Positions 13,960 through 20,973 of a stretch of 23,358 nucleotides of DNA are shown piece by piece. How positions within the stretch are numbered: the stretch's first letter is position 1; every line of letters begins with the position of its first letter. The DNA comes from a virus. The notes beneath the pieces were generated by a model. It saw nothing but the letters and a program-made list of their open reading frames with translations. It was not told the origin of the DNA and ran no database searches. The DNA is taken from positions 1 through 23,358 of IMG/VR virus record IMGVR_UViG_3300027608_002354, one strand, 5' to 3'. The position numbers were made by a program, and so were the translations under genes.

Positions 13960-15351
13960 CTAAAATATTCCACCGTCCAAAACTCCATATGCTGGAAGAT
14001 TATTTGTTATTTGAAGAACTTGCCCATTTGCTATAGAACCAGGAATCGATAATATACTTAAAGCTGTTGGATTAACAGAACCCGCATATAAAATATCACC
14101 AGTCGCATATGTATTTACACCGGTACCACCAGAAGTAGCAACAAGTGCAGTCGTTAATGTCATAGAGTTAGCTGCAATAGCTGAACTGATAGATCCAGTT
14201 GCAGTAATATTGACTACTGTGCTATTCGCAATTAATCCTCCAGCATTTATATATGCTTGTAATAATGCTTGTGTTCCACCTGTAACAGTAGTAGTAGGTT
14301 CAGAACCAGCAGAAATAGCGTCAATCAGTTTCCAGTTTTTTGATGCATTATCTCTATATAATGCGGTAAAATACCCGGCTGTCGTATTAGTGTATTGACC
14401 ATATAACCCGATATCGATATTATCAGCAGTAGTCGTGTTATTTGATGCTAATTTAATTAGAGGATCTGCAACTACAACGCTGCTTACGTTAATAGTTACA
14501 AGAGAACCGGTTACATTTACATTTCCAGAAACCGTTAAATCTTTTCTAACAGTAATATAATCTGAAGTAAGAGTTGCTCCTGTTGCAGTAACGTTTGCAG
14601 TAGAGTTACCTATTGAAATGGTACTTACACCAATTGAAGTGCCATTAGTTGTGCCAACAGTTCCAAGATTAACAAAAGTGCTATTAGCAATTAATGTGCC
14701 GATAGTTAATGCTAATGGCGATAAATTTGCTGTGCTTGTTGCATTAACTATGGAAAGTACACCAAATGTTAAGTTAGCATACGCAGCAGTATTGCCTATA
14801 AGAATAGCCGTATTTTGAATGTTTACGCCATTGGTAATACCATATGAACCAACTGCTAAATTAGATGTAGCATTAACAGTTGGAACAATAAGCGTATTTC
14901 CAACGCTGACGTTATTTGTAACTTTATTAAACGTGAACCCAGCAGTTGCGCCAAAGCTTGTACCACCATCATTAAATTGTACGTGTGTATCTGAACCTGA
15001 TGCAGTAGCAGAAGCGGTAGCATTTGACCAAAAAATGCCACCAGTAGCATTTGATGTTAAAACTTTACCATTAGTACCAGTTGCTCCATTTGCAACGATA
15101 ACATTCATCGTTGCCTGACCACTTACTTTTATACTATCAATAAAACTCGATGCATCTACTACGATTGCTTGGTTAGCCGTAAGTGTACCGGGAAATCTTT
15201 TACCGCCAATTGCGATTGGAGTATTTGTTGCAGATGGATCGCCGATATATAATACATTTATTGCACCTGAAAAGGCTAATTCACCATTTGCTAATATCGA
15301 AGGAGCTGCTGCACTTGTACTTCTTTTTATTTGTATAGTATTATTTGCCAT
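13960..15351 (-). CDS. Tail-fibre protein with a QIKRS-type N-terminus
   Basis: A 463-residue protein. The N-terminus MANNTIQIKRSTSAAAPSIL, followed by ANGELAFSG and LYIGDP, is the common fibre start also seen at 13685. The middle has fibre modules shared with the gene at 8920-10647 (VPTVNATSNLAVGSYGITNG, NTAILIGNT, TANLSPLALTIGT). Around residue 115-135, SGSDTHVQFNDGGTSFGATA is a familiar fibre motif, and residues 270-340 (TVSGNVNVTGSLVTINVSSV, VVADPLIKLASNNTTTADNI) resemble long-fibre segments in other marine phages. The C-terminus ends PAYGVLDGGIF, nearly the same as the end of the 87-residue protein encoded just upstream. AGGAA precedes the ATG. It is probably a trimeric fibre subunit; its place in the virion is unknown. 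Confidence 0.8.
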   Translation of the reverse strand: MANNTIQIKRSTSAAAPSILANGELAFSGAINVLYIGDPSATNTPIAIGGKRFPGTLTANQAIVVDASSFIDSIKVSGQATMNVIVANGATGTNGKVLTSNATGGIFWSNATASATASGSDTHVQFNDGGTSFGATAGFTFNKVTNNVSVGNTLIVPTVNATSNLAVGSYGITNGVNIQNTAILIGNTAAYANLTFGVLSIVNATSTANLSPLALTIGTLIANSTFVNLGTVGTTNGTSIGVSTISIGNSTANVTATGATLTSDYITVRKDLTVSGNVNVTGSLVTINVSSVVVADPLIKLASNNTTTADNIDIGLYGQYTNTTAGYFTALYRDNASKNWKLIDAISAGSEPTTTVTGGTQALLQAYINAGGLIANSTVVNITATGSISSAIAANSMTLTTALVATSGGTGVNTYATGDILYAGSVNPTALSILSIPGSIANGQVLQITNNLPAYGVLDGGIF

Positions 15352-15363
15352 TTGTAATTCCTA

Positions 15364-15627
15364 TTAAAATGTTCCACCGTCTAAATCGACAGTGCCTGAT
15401 ATATCTGTAAATTGAAGAGGTTTAATTTCATATTTATCAGTCGAGGAATTATAAATTAGAGTCGCGCCGGTCGTAACATTAATTTCATCGACATCGGCTA
15501 TTTGTTCAATTGAAGTAATTTCAGTAATCTGATTTTTGAGTGTAAAAGGTGAAACACCGGTCAGCACATTACCTAGGTTATTTAATGTAACCGTCTGTTT
15601 TGTAACTGTTGCAATTTTTGCTTGCAT
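15364..15627 (-). CDS. Small virion-type protein (87 residues) ending in LDGGTF
   Basis: An 87-residue beta-rich protein starting MQAKIATVTKQTVTLNNLGN and ending with SGTVDLDGGTF. The middle has INVTTGATLIYNSSTDKYEI, a segment like those in marine-phage structural proteins. The 'LDGG-F' ending is shared with the fibre encoded next. It lies five bases after the gene at 15633-15959 and 12 bases before the fibre, in the same transcription unit. The Shine-Dalgarno is weak (CGAGA). It is likely a baseplate or fibre-attachment accessory protein; the function is not established. Confidence 0.65.
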   Translation of the reverse strand: MQAKIATVTKQTVTLNNLGNVLTGVSPFTLKNQITEITSIEQIADVDEINVTTGATLIYNSSTDKYEIKPLQFTDISGTVDLDGGTF

Positions 15628-15632
15628 TGTGA

Positions 15633-15959
15633 TTATCTCGTTACTTGTGGTGAGACAGTTATTAGACCTTCTAGCACTCTTGAGACTGTGCCTGACTTTG
15701 TCAATTCACAATCATATACATATCTACTTGATGATATATTAGCAGTTTGATTTGCTGTTAAAGACAGTGTCACTTCACCTTCCGATTCATTTACTACAAC
15801 AGTAAAAGCTACCGCGGTTGAAGAGGTATAGTGCTTTCTAATCTGAGCAGCGCCTGTATACCCGGTCAAATCAATTACAGCACCATCATCGTCCGTAATA
15901 GTGATGGTAGTAGTAAATGTTGCACCTTGATCTATGACTAAATTTGCTTTTGTTGCCAT
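15633..15959 (-). CDS. Small beta-sandwich virion protein (108 residues)
   Basis: A 108-residue protein starting MATKANLVIDQGATFTTTIT and ending ITVSPQVTR. The N-terminal 'L-IDQGATFTTTITITDDDG' followed by DLTGYTGAAQIRKHYTSS matches the pattern of small beta-sandwich phage proteins related to the BppU N-terminal domain and similar baseplate or fibre-mounting modules; residues 55-95 (GEVTLSLTANQTANI, YVYDCELT) complete the pattern. A gap of 49 bases containing a possible late promoter precedes it, so it may start a transcription unit of fibre genes. The role, attaching fibres or decorating the baseplate, is inferred from relatives and neighbours. Confidence 0.65.
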   Translation of the reverse strand: MATKANLVIDQGATFTTTITITDDDGAVIDLTGYTGAAQIRKHYTSSTAVAFTVVVNESEGEVTLSLTANQTANISSSRYVYDCELTKSGTVSRVLEGLITVSPQVTR

Positions 15960-15988
15960 TTATATTCTCAGAATTAATTCTATTCTTC

Positions 15989-15996
15989 TATTTATT
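15989..15996 (-). promoter_or_regulatory. Possible late promoter (AATAAATA) before the small fibre genes
   Basis: The minus strand reads TAATAAATAG in the 49-base gap between the TauD-like gene and the 108-residue protein, 30 bases before its ATG. It differs from the T4 late consensus TATAAATA at one base. Spacing matches that of the better promoter at 900-907. AT-rich sequence makes chance matches likely. Confidence 0.4.
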
Positions 15997-16008
15997 AAAT
16001 GAAATTGT

Positions 16009-16890
16009 TTATGGATCTAAATTAAAAATAAGCCTGTGCAATAATCTATCTGTATTTTGGTATGCATCTCTAGAGTGCTGAGTGCATATTGAATCAAAGA
16101 ATACTAAATCGCCATCATCCCAATAGTGCTTATAAACATTTTCTTCTTTGAATAATAAACACTTTAACCATTTAGTTATCTCAAGACTTTCTTTGAACGT
16201 CTTATCTTTAAATGTTATAGCGGTATTGTAGTCATATCCAAATCCTACAAGACCAGTTAATGAAGTTCTTATTAGCGATCTTTCTAAAACTTCACTTGAA
16301 TAGTTATCAGTGTAGTTTAATAAAATCTCTTTATAAAGAAGACTAGGATATGATGGAGCAATCTTTTTATTCAATGCCCTCTCAATACCTTGAACTAATA
16401 CGTCAGACCGATATTCATAAACTAAAGAATTAACAAAATCTCTATCAGCCAATGATAACTTGTAATATTCAGAAACAGTTTCTAAAAATGAAGTGCTCGT
16501 ATTAACTGTGTTTTTACCATGCAAACAAATAGTATTATACACTTTTCTATATGCAGGACCATCTCTATGCCAATTTAAGTATTCATTAGTAGGAACAATT
16601 CCTTCCGAAACACCTTTTTCATTCTTTTTGGATTGAACTTTTAATACACCCGGATATTCTGGATATGTCGCAGACTTAAAGAATTCGATATACTCTTTCT
16701 TTCCTTGTTGTCCATAATAGAACTCGATGATTGGGTATTTGGGTTCTCCATAATATGCTAAGTCAAGATCTTTAAAGAAATACCAAATATCAGAAAGCTC
16801 TAGATATTTATTTTTTATAAAAACAACCAAGTTATTTTTAAATGCATCTCTAACTTCTTCAAGAGATTTCACTTCTTTTACAAATTCCAT
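16009..16890 (-). CDS. TauD-like 2-oxoglutarate/Fe(II)-dependent dioxygenase
   Basis: A 293-residue enzyme with the TauD/TfdA layout: the metal-binding HRD at residues 108-110 in NWHRDGPAYRKVYNTICLHG, and, after the usual long insertion, the second His 272 in WDDGDLVFFDSICTQHSRDA with Arg 282 or 286 in DRLLHRL for 2-oxoglutarate. These positions are as expected for the family, so the enzyme is probably active. It would hydroxylate a small molecule or a side chain using 2-oxoglutarate and oxygen; the substrate cannot be told. GAGAG precedes the ATG, and the desaturase gene ends only seven bases upstream, which suggests co-translation. Related oxygenases occur in many marine phages. No signal peptide is visible, so it should act in the cytoplasm. 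Confidence 0.8.
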   Translation of the reverse strand: MEFVKEVKSLEEVRDAFKNNLVVFIKNKYLELSDIWYFFKDLDLAYYGEPKYPIIEFYYGQQGKKEYIEFFKSATYPEYPGVLKVQSKKNEKGVSEGIVPTNEYLNWHRDGPAYRKVYNTICLHGKNTVNTSTSFLETVSEYYKLSLADRDFVNSLVYEYRSDVLVQGIERALNKKIAPSYPSLLYKEILLNYTDNYSSEVLERSLIRTSLTGLVGFGYDYNTAITFKDKTFKESLEITKWLKCLLFKEENVYKHYWDDGDLVFFDSICTQHSRDAYQNTDRLLHRLIFNLDP

Positions 16891-16897
16891 AATACTC

Positions 16898-17665
16898 TCA
16901 ATTGAATAATTTTTTACTCACTACACCCAATATATCTATTTCATACCATTTCTTACTATGAACTGCATCACCAGGAAATTGGTGATGGTTATTCTGATAA
17001 CCTTCTCCGAATACTAAAAGCCCAATCAAAGTATTGTTTCTGCTCAAGTCTTTTGTATCATATGATGTATATCCATAAAGATGTCCTAGTATACCAATGC
17101 CTAGACTCGTTGCAATCCAAGACCAAACAGCGGGAGCAACATAACCATATATAAAATACTGAGGACCAAGCAGTAAAAGAGTAATAGAATATACTGCAAT
17201 GATATGCCAATAATACTTATGGAATGCTATAGCAAGATGATCTTTGAGTAATCTACCACCGTAATGAACGCTGATATTGGTTTCATATTTTAAAGCAGTC
17301 CAATATAATTTAAATGGATTACAGAAATGTGGACTGTGAGGATCTTCTTGCGTGTCACTCTTTTTATGGTGTTTTCGATGTTTCATTACCCATTCTATAA
17401 TAGTACCCTGAGAAGCTAATGTGCCGAATGTTAATCCAATGCATTTCATCCATTCAGGAAAATACCTATAAGATAGGTGTGAGTAATACCGGTGAAAGGT
17501 TACTGAGATGCCTATGCCTCCAAATAAGACATAGAACCATAATCCCCAAAGATTATATTCGATAGGATATATGAAAAAAGAAGCAAAGAAGATTAGATGC
17601 AGAATTACCTGATATGATAACTTTGCATATGGTTTGGCTCTATTTAAAAACGGCAAGAAGAACAT
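16898..17665 (-). CDS. Membrane fatty-acid desaturase (delta-9 type)
   Basis: A 255-residue di-iron desaturase with three His boxes: HRYYSH at residues 58-63, HRKHH at 96-100 (in EWVMKHRKHHKKSD), and GEGYQNNHHQFPG near 220-232. Hydrophobic segments near 16-35, 39-57, 155-174 and 176-198 fit a membrane enzyme of the acyl-lipid or acyl-CoA delta-9 family, and the C-terminal WYEIDILG also fits. The third box starts with Gln where the classic 'HNNHH' has His. The frame opens at TTG 17671, but AGAAGG at 17674-17679 supports ATG 17665, giving a 26-base overlap with the upstream gene. It needs host electron donors and would act in the host inner membrane, probably changing lipid unsaturation during infection. 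Its location inside a structural cluster is notable. Confidence 0.85.
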   Translation of the reverse strand: MFFLPFLNRAKPYAKLSYQVILHLIFFASFFIYPIEYNLWGLWFYVLFGGIGISVTFHRYYSHLSYRYFPEWMKCIGLTFGTLASQGTIIEWVMKHRKHHKKSDTQEDPHSPHFCNPFKLYWTALKYETNISVHYGGRLLKDHLAIAFHKYYWHIIAVYSITLLLLGPQYFIYGYVAPAVWSWIATSLGIGILGHLYGYTSYDTKDLSRNNTLIGLLVFGEGYQNNHHQFPGDAVHSKKWYEIDILGVVSKKLFN

Positions 17666-18242
17666 TATCAATACCTTCTATGTGTAAATCCTTAGCTGTA
17701 GTAACATATGTCACTTGTTTATGAAGGCGTCTATGGCCATTAATAACAATTTCACCCTCTAATGGAATTAGATAAGATTCATCTTGAATGAATTTGTATA
17801 AATTATCGCCAGTATTTACCGCAATAACATCATTTAAAGTCATAACTTTATCTTCTGTTATTTTCCCATCTTGATTTATACAAATAATAGAAGAGTCATT
17901 CTCTAATGGATATGCATGCCTAGGAATATTGTCATCAACAATTGTTTCTCTTACAGTTTGATTATCGGAGCATGAAATTATATGAGTTCTGTTTGGAGAA
18001 TATGCGTTATTGTGAGTAGTAAAATCACCGCGATAATATGTCGGATCAACAGATAATATTGTATCTTTGTCTGGATGATTGTCTATATCATAAAATCCAT
18101 ATTTCCAAGAACCACTTGATACTATTTGCCCAATTGTAAATTTAGCAATACGTGCAAAATCTTTTGGAACTTTAATTGGTTTAGAATTAAATTCTGTAAG
18201 ATTATGTATCGTTTGTTTTACAAAAAATGGCGTTTGTTTCAT
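17640..18242 (-). CDS. Hypothetical protein, 200 residues
   Basis: A 200-residue soluble protein starting MKQTPFFVKQTIHNLTEFNS and ending DNVLLAVFK. Segments include SSGSWKYGFYDIDNHPDKD near 42-60, an internal run of short beta strands (DSSIICINQDGKI, VIAVNTGDNLYKFIQDESYL), and EIVINGHRRLHKQVTYVTTA in the last third. I recognise no family. It has no signal peptide, membrane segment or metal-binding cluster that I can see. Its start lies one base after the stop of the gene at 18244-18723, and its end overlaps the desaturase start by 26 bases, so it is part of this operon. A virion or baseplate-associated role is as likely as an accessory enzymatic one. Confidence 0.6.
   Translation of the reverse strand: MKQTPFFVKQTIHNLTEFNSKPIKVPKDFARIAKFTIGQIVSSGSWKYGFYDIDNHPDKDTILSVDPTYYRGDFTTHNNAYSPNRTHIISCSDNQTVRETIVDDNIPRHAYPLENDSSIICINQDGKITEDKVMTLNDVIAVNTGDNLYKFIQDESYLIPLEGEIVINGHRRLHKQVTYVTTAKDLHIEGIDNVLLAVFK
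17674..17679 (-). promoter_or_regulatory. Ribosome-binding site of the desaturase gene
   Basis: AGAAGG lies eight bases upstream of the ATG at 17665, within the end of the preceding gene. It decides for the ATG over the TTG at 17671. Confidence 0.6.
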
Positions 18243-18243
18243 T

Positions 18244-18723
18244 TTAGAGCACTACGGTTGATGAAGGAACGTCAATATCAACTTCTTCTATAATTTCAAT
18301 TGGATCAGGATAAACTAAATCAATTTCATGTTCTGTTGATAATAGATCAGATAGATCGGATCTTTCTGCAGCTAGTTTTCTACTATATACAGTTTCAAAA
18401 TAATCATGAGGATATTGCTTAGCAATATGTTCTGTAAGAGCCTCGGCTGAAATAAAATTACCATCTGAATTTACTGGAATATCATAAGAATATACCAAAT
18501 CTTCATTAGGATTATCTGTATTCATAACCATACGTTTTTCTTTAATACGGTTTCCTTCTAAATCAAAATGGTTCGTGTCAACTTCAATTTCAATTAGAAA
18601 ATCGTCAAGCGAGCGAGTACCGAGTTGTATTGGACCATACGGATTAATAAGACGAACAATACATTGCCCATTAATTTGATCAATACTTTCAAATTTAAAT
18701 AATGTTTTTCTTGTGATTGGCAT
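18244..18723 (-). CDS. Hypothetical protein, 159 residues, with an acidic tail
   Basis: A 159-residue protein starting MPITRKTLFKFESIDQINGQ. The first 85 residues are beta-prone (CIVRLINPYGPIQLGTRSLD, DFLIEIEVDTNHFDLEGN), residues 90-130 helical (EALTEHIAKQYPHDYFETVY and following), and the end is strongly acidic and proline-containing (DLVYPDPIEIIEEVDIDVP). I do not recognise it. GGGAT precedes the ATG, and it lies four bases after the glycine-rich adhesin gene and one base before the 200-residue gene. Immediate downstream position to a gp38-like adhesin is where T-even phages place fibre-assembly functions, but nothing in the sequence itself shows such a role. Confidence 0.6.
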   Translation of the reverse strand: MPITRKTLFKFESIDQINGQCIVRLINPYGPIQLGTRSLDDFLIEIEVDTNHFDLEGNRIKEKRMVMNTDNPNEDLVYSYDIPVNSDGNFISAEALTEHIAKQYPHDYFETVYSRKLAAERSDLSDLLSTEHEIDLVYPDPIEIIEEVDIDVPSSTVVL

Positions 18724-18727
18724 ATTT

Positions 18728-19807
18728 TTATCCCGCAGTAGGACCAGTAACTGTGCCGGCTACTGGAAATGTTATTAATGAATATCCTTGAATAGCAACC
18801 CCAGTAGCACCACCAGTTCCAGCATTAGTTGAAGACGATTCAACATTGGCTGTTGCAGCTGGCGTAGTTGAACCAGAACCAGCGCCACCTGCAGAACCAG
18901 CTGCGCCTCTTGCACCGCCAGCACCCCCGGTGCCACCAATAGCAACAAATGTAGCAGGTACAGCTGGAGCTAGTTTAGGTAATGTTACTGCTGCTGTTGT
19001 TGCGCCTCCAGAAGTAGAACCAGATGTTCCTGCAGTTCCATTAGCTCTTGCATAGTTTACTGGAAATCCTGGAGAAGGAACAGTTGTAGGCACGGTTCCT
19101 GCTGGTCCACCGACACTGACGCTTTGTGAAGATCCTCCACCTCCACTTCCTCCACTTCCTCCTACAACAGCACCATATTGTCCAAGTGGATTTGTTGTAG
19201 CATATGATTTGCCTCCTCCGCCTCCTCCGCCTCCAGCAGCAATAACTCCTCCGCTATTATTAATAGTTATAGGAGAAGCTATTGTCATTCCTCTTCCACC
19301 TGCAGAACCAGCAGCACCATTCACGAATGTAACAGGATATGAGAACATTGTAGGTTTACCTGGAACGGGTGTAGCAGCATTCAAGGTAGCATCGCCACCG
19401 CTGCCTCCTGCGCCTCCTTCACCAACAATCGTACCAGCATTTGTTAAAGTAACAGTTGATAGTGCTGGTAATGCAGGACTTAATGTAAACGCTGCAGTGG
19501 GTGTTGCAGTTGAATATACAACAATAGCAGGATTTATTGTAATGCTTGCATCTACATCATCAGTACCATTCCAACCTGCGGCAGTTAATTTGGTTCTTAG
19601 ATTATAATTTGCTGTAGGAACAGATATAGTTTCTGTATAAGTAAACACACCAGCAAAAACTTGACGCCAGGCCACGCCATCATTGACATATGATGATTTC
19701 ACGTTTCGCCATGCAGCGCCATCATTAATGTATATAGTTTTTACTCGTTTCCAATCGGTAGCAGGAGTTGCTGTTTCTGTAACTTTTATGTATGTATTTG
19801 CTGCCAT
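18728..19807 (-). CDS. Glycine-rich receptor-binding adhesin, gp38-like
   Basis: A 359-residue protein. Residues 24-50 hold two copies of a short motif (INDGAAWRNV and VNDGVAWRQV) common at N-termini of marine-phage tail proteins. Residues 67-128 (NYNLRTKLTAAGWNG, ITINPAIVVYST, VTLTNAGTIVG) match the pattern preceding the glycine-rich part of T-even gp38. Several glycine-rich motifs follow near 129-138, 168-173, 186-199 (with eight Gly in a row at 192-199), 216-225, 290-312 and 329-336. The C-terminal GVAIQGYSLITFPVAGTVTG at 336-355 resembles the conserved gp38 ending. In T2 and related phages, gp38 sits at the long-fibre tip; its glycine motifs form a polyglycine-II sandwich carrying variable receptor-binding loops. 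Here it follows the giant fibre and the double oxygenase genes. Confidence 0.7.
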   Translation of the reverse strand: MAANTYIKVTETATPATDWKRVKTIYINDGAAWRNVKSSYVNDGVAWRQVFAGVFTYTETISVPTANYNLRTKLTAAGWNGTDDVDASITINPAIVVYSTATPTAAFTLSPALPALSTVTLTNAGTIVGEGGAGGSGGDATLNAATPVPGKPTMFSYPVTFVNGAAGSAGGRGMTIASPITINNSGGVIAAGGGGGGGGKSYATTNPLGQYGAVVGGSGGSGGGGSSQSVSVGGPAGTVPTTVPSPGFPVNYARANGTAGTSGSTSGGATTAAVTLPKLAPAVPATFVAIGGTGGAGGARGAAGSAGGAGSGSTTPAATANVESSSTNAGTGGATGVAIQGYSLITFPVAGTVTGPTAG

Positions 19808-19812
19808 GCGTC

Positions 19813-20958
19813 TTACCTAAAATATGGACCAATCATCCAACATACTGTTGCATGCCGAGTACCTGATATTACATCTTCTACGCCATGTAGTAAAAATGAT
19901 GGAAACACTATAACTGTTCCTTTAGTTTGTAATGGATAAAGCTTTTCATCTGATACTTGTAGAAAAAATTTACCACCTTCAAAATCATCATTAAGAAATG
20001 CAAGAGCTGTAAGCTTTCTACATTCTTTTGTTGGTGTTGTTATAAACGTATCCAAATGAGATTTATATCTACCTGTTTCATTATATTTTAAATATTCTAT
20101 TTGTTGGCACTGTGTTAAATCAAATTTCCATGCTTGTTGATTTGCAACAAACGCGTTTGAAATTAATTGAGTTCCTATCCCTTCATGAATAGGAAGAAGC
20201 ATTCTCTTAACATTTCTTATTTGCTTATTTATAACTCCATTTATATGTCCCCCAATTTCAGCATCTTCTAATTCAGAAGAACCATATTTTAAAATAATTG
20301 AATCGCAATATTCTTTCGAAATAACATTTGGAAATTGCCAAAAATAAATTACAGAATCTTCTTGTTTCGCATGAACAACCCTTTGTGTTTCACTAGAAAC
20401 ATTTAAACTTGATCTACCATCATATTTTTGATTTGCATGTGGACCATTTGCATCAACATAATGAAAGAACACTTGGCACTGCCATTCGCCCTCAAAAGAA
20501 TTTCTCCAATGATATATTTCTGTGCCTTTATATAGAGCAACATCACCTGGTTTAAGAATAACCGCATTTCCATTTTCAGTTGAATTTTCTTTATTAAAAG
20601 AAATAGGCCATTCTTTTCCACTAAGACCAAGTGTAACAGTTGCACTTATTTCGCATGCAGGTCTATCTCTATGAATAGTTAAAATTTCACCAGGTCTATA
20701 AACTCTAGCATAACTATATGTAGGAATAAGTGGGGTACCTGCAATTTCAGAAAATTGCTCTGTTAAAGCTTCTAATAAACTATCAAAATACTCATCACCG
20801 TATATGGCATCCGATAAAGGGCACTGTTCATCTTTACTGGTTTTTTTTTCATCTGCTAGCAAAAATAATCTTGATACTGCTTCATCACACATTTGTTTTG
20901 GTAGCAAATCTCTTAGCAGCACATAATAATTTTCATTAAAATCATCAGTAATAGTCAT
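19813..20958 (-). CDS. Double-domain 2-oxoglutarate/Fe(II) oxygenase (prolyl-hydroxylase-like)
   Basis: A 381-residue protein with two complete 2-oxoglutarate/Fe(II) oxygenase domains. Domain 1 (about 10-170): YARVYRPGEILTIHRDRP with H96 and D98, GDVALYKGTEIYHWRN with distal H150. Domain 2 (about 200-381): YLKYNETGRYKSHLDTF with H301 and D303, ALAFLNDDFEGGKFFL, and VFPSFLLHGVEDVISGTRHA with H358 and R368. Domain 2 is a clear prolyl-4-hydroxylase-type fold; domain 1 is more divergent but retains its H-x-D...H triad. The enzyme would hydroxylate a protein side chain or small molecule in the cytoplasm. GGAG before the ATG fixes the start. It lies between the giant fibre and the gp38-like adhesin, so virion proteins are candidate substrates, but this is inference. 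Confidence 0.85.
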   Translation of the reverse strand: MTITDDFNENYYVLLRDLLPKQMCDEAVSRLFLLADEKKTSKDEQCPLSDAIYGDEYFDSLLEALTEQFSEIAGTPLIPTYSYARVYRPGEILTIHRDRPACEISATVTLGLSGKEWPISFNKENSTENGNAVILKPGDVALYKGTEIYHWRNSFEGEWQCQVFFHYVDANGPHANQKYDGRSSLNVSSETQRVVHAKQEDSVIYFWQFPNVISKEYCDSIILKYGSSELEDAEIGGHINGVINKQIRNVKRMLLPIHEGIGTQLISNAFVANQQAWKFDLTQCQQIEYLKYNETGRYKSHLDTFITTPTKECRKLTALAFLNDDFEGGKFFLQVSDEKLYPLQTKGTVIVFPSFLLHGVEDVISGTRHATVCWMIGPYFR

Positions 20959-20973
20959 AAAATAATCTCCACG

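Noticed and set aside
15970-15981. 12-base palindrome AGAATTAATTCT before the 108-residue gene
   Set aside because: Very AT-rich and short; expected by chance in such sequence, and not clearly linked to a regulatory arrangement.
16805-16812. AATAAATA on the minus strand within the TauD-like gene
   Set aside because: It is inside coding sequence (Lys-Asn-Lys-Tyr) with no gene start at a suitable distance.
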